Assembly: GCA_002633005.1 (NCBI GenBank)
Contig: NMRA01000743.1
Span: 62,001-126,000 of the forward strand
DNA from: Phoronis australis
Taxonomy: Eukaryota; Phoronida; Phoronidae
DNA: 64,000 nucleotides
Reading direction: 5' to 3'
Below the pieces are notes generated by a model. The model saw only the letters and a list, made by a program, of their open reading frames with translations. It did not search any database and was not told the DNA's origin. This document shows, one piece after another, positions 61,831-64,000 of the stretch. The first letter of the stretch is position 1. The number at the start of each line of letters is the position of its first letter. Position numbers and translations under genes: made by a program.

Positions 61831-64000
61831 CTGGACGTCCGAAATTACACATCAGGCTCATACCTTTCTAGTTCTAGTTTTTTTATTTGTGAGTTTTTGT
61901 TTGATGATCTTTGGTGTCAGTTGTGGTACTTAATATTTGCATACTATCTATTCAAGAAACGTGTTTTGGGTTATGTTATCATAATAGAATAGTCAATTAT
62001 TTTTGTCTTTTATAACCATTGTCCAGTTATAAGCCTATGGGCTCACACTTATGACTTAAAAATGGGGATGGGCTAATGTATTGAACATGCATCAATAAGC
62101 CCGTGCTTCTACAATTGTGCATACACCCATGAGTTGTGAATCATAGGAGATGCTCTTACAAATAATGCAGTCAGATTCTATTTTCTGAGGCAGCTTTGTA
62201 CTAGCAAGTGACTGAGTGCGAAGGTGAGTTTAATTTGAAGTGGACTAACGAGCAGAAGGTGGGCATATACTCATCAGGTGGGTTTATGTGCAAGAACGAA
62301 CAAAAAGTTGGGTTGGGTAATCTTTGTTTTTACCCGAGAATTGGCTCATACCTGGCTGAATACGGTAACTTCAATTTTCCTTGATTTGTGCAAAAAACTT
62401 GATGAATCAAACAGACTTCAATGGGTGATCATGTAGATCTCTGACCACTGAGTGTGTTGTTGCTGTTTCAGTTTCACAATAAACAATTATTTGCTTGGTG
62501 TACAGTTTGTTCTGTGTCCATTGGCCAAATTGGGTCCTTTGTGCCGCGGCCAGTTTGCAATCACATTTTTGGATTCAGCTCGCCAGTTTTGTACGGTTTA
62601 GTGACCTAGTTTTCAAAAGGTAGGGTGGCTATCTCACTTTGAAGCCGAGTTGGACGTGACCTGATTTATCATGCGTCACTACCTCTAGTTTGCGACTCAC
62701 AAACCAACAGTAATCCTTCGTTTACATCAGAATGCCAAATGGAAACTAATACTGAAGTAATTAACACAGCACCAGTGCATAACTGTAGGACAGGTCCCGA
62801 CACACAAGTAGCATTGTGGGTAAATACTGCAGAACTAACGGGGGGCGCTTTGGTATTCCAGCATGAAATATAACGCACACGTGTTAGTAATAACATGGGA
62901 TATCAGCGCGGTTTGTACTGAACAGTTGTCTTGAAACATCAGTGGAAATTTGATCATCAGCAGTGAGAGCCACCACAGACAAAGAACTAGAAGCTCAGCT
63001 CACTGTCCTGTAAACTATATTTTTGTAGTATAAGTACGAATTATTAGTAAAGTAAATGTAGCACCAATGCTAGACAACTGAAATTTTATTTTGTCACATT
63101 TCTCAACAAATTAAAATAGATATTAAGAAAATTTTAGTCAGTTACTGGCTTCGTCGTAAAATAACATTCCAATATTTATGCTAGAGTAATCCATAATTAT
63201 TTTTGTTCAACATAAGTGAGGAATTACACAGTCATATGGCTACAATGAATGAGCGAGATTTGTTGTCCAGTGATTCAATAATTTTCATTGGCCACCAAGA
63301 CTAATCAACTAAACACTTGGCACACCTCGCCTGAACGCCGTGAGGATTTACGGTACTCGGGTTGAAGAAAATCAACAAGTGAGACATTCACAAAAGAAAT
63401 CTAACAAGCGAGACATTCACCTCGTCTCAGTAGAGGCAAAATCTTAATGGTAGAGCTATGAGCTGAGCTTATTTGCATTAGAACCACGTAACTCTCCGTC
63501 TGTGGATACCTTCAGTAGAAAAACTGTTTTCCCATGTAGAGCCGTATTGTATTTTTTGTCAACACTGCTATTGAAGCGAGCTCATCTCAATGGATGGTAT
63601 ACATTTAGAGTAATGAAATTAACCGGGAAAAGTGTTTCAGTGAAATTTTGTAGAATGATATCAGTTTGCAGTGGAATCTATTTTAAGCTTTTAATCACAC
63701 ATGTTAGCACTCAGCTACACATCTGATTTTGGAACCAAATGGAGTTTTATGAATGTTTCTGCAATCACACTCCACCACAGTTGTTCGATGGTGGAGGACT
63801 GACATTTTTTTATGAGGGATATGTACCATCAAGTGACAGTATTAATGTTAAACCATTTTCAAGTTCTGTAACATAACTTCCAAGTTGCAATATTTTGAAA
63901 AATTATGGGTATATTCGCAATTATGTTGGAAGAGAAATGAAAAATGACAATTTTGACAACTATTTTTGTGAGCAATTGGAGAGACTTCATGTTGCAAAAC
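61831..64000. other. Downstream region, no gene seen
   Basis: AT-rich. About 62,780-62,870 contains the third copy of the 'gcattgtgggtaaatac' repeat (others at about 31.9 and about 44.25 kb). Short open frames lack features. No start of a following gene is visible. Confidence 0.5.

Noticed and set aside
1-64000. CRISPR arrays, bacterial operons, promoters or ribosome binding sites
   Set aside because: Introns, repeat types, poly(A) signal and the gene family show animal DNA; no such features are expected or seen.

Overview
This is a window of eukaryotic (metazoan) genomic DNA: AT-rich, mostly non-coding, dense in degenerate transposon-like repeats, with short plus-strand exons separated by kilobase introns. 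One gene is recognisable. It is the 3' half of an alpha-2-macroglobulin-superfamily thioester protein, closest to CD109/TEP: it has the GCGEQ thioester motif, a downstream catalytic-type histidine (VIHSEM), a C-terminal macroglobulin domain and a hydrophobic GPI-anchor-like tail. The repeat load, apparent haplotype divergence and gene architecture suggest an outbred marine invertebrate. A lophotrochozoan such as a mollusc is plausible because scallop TEP has a similar exon cluster, but the species cannot be fixed from this window.

Layout. 1-10.6 kb: no recognisable exon of this gene; dispersed repeats, one copy of a large TIR transposon family, and a 1.5-kb element with long inverted ends. 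10.6-22.4 kb: five alternative exons (A-E) for the protease bait region. All have the same phase, so exactly one keeps the reading frame. 30.6-60.9 kb: fourteen constant exons (C1-C14), each chaining in phase to the next, encoding the end of MG6, MG7, the CUB halves, the thioester domain, MG8 and the GPI signal. The 5' constant exons (signal peptide, MG1-MG6 start) were not found and probably lie upstream of the window. 60.9-61.8 kb: 3'UTR with an AATAAA. 61.8-64 kb: nothing coding.

Assembly. Both single 'n' bases (45199 and 55160) are junctions where the sequence after the n repeats the sequence that ends at the n. The simplest reading is overlapping contigs or haplotypes joined without merging, so the apparent second copy of exons C12 and C13 is probably false.

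How it works. Family knowledge says the bait is cut by a protease, the molecule collapses, and the thioester binds the target covalently. Swapping one bait exon would give one locus several protease or surface specificities. A repeat family carrying CTCF-core-like motifs (CCTAGTGGC), all in one orientation, sits both within the bait-exon cluster and in the 3' introns.
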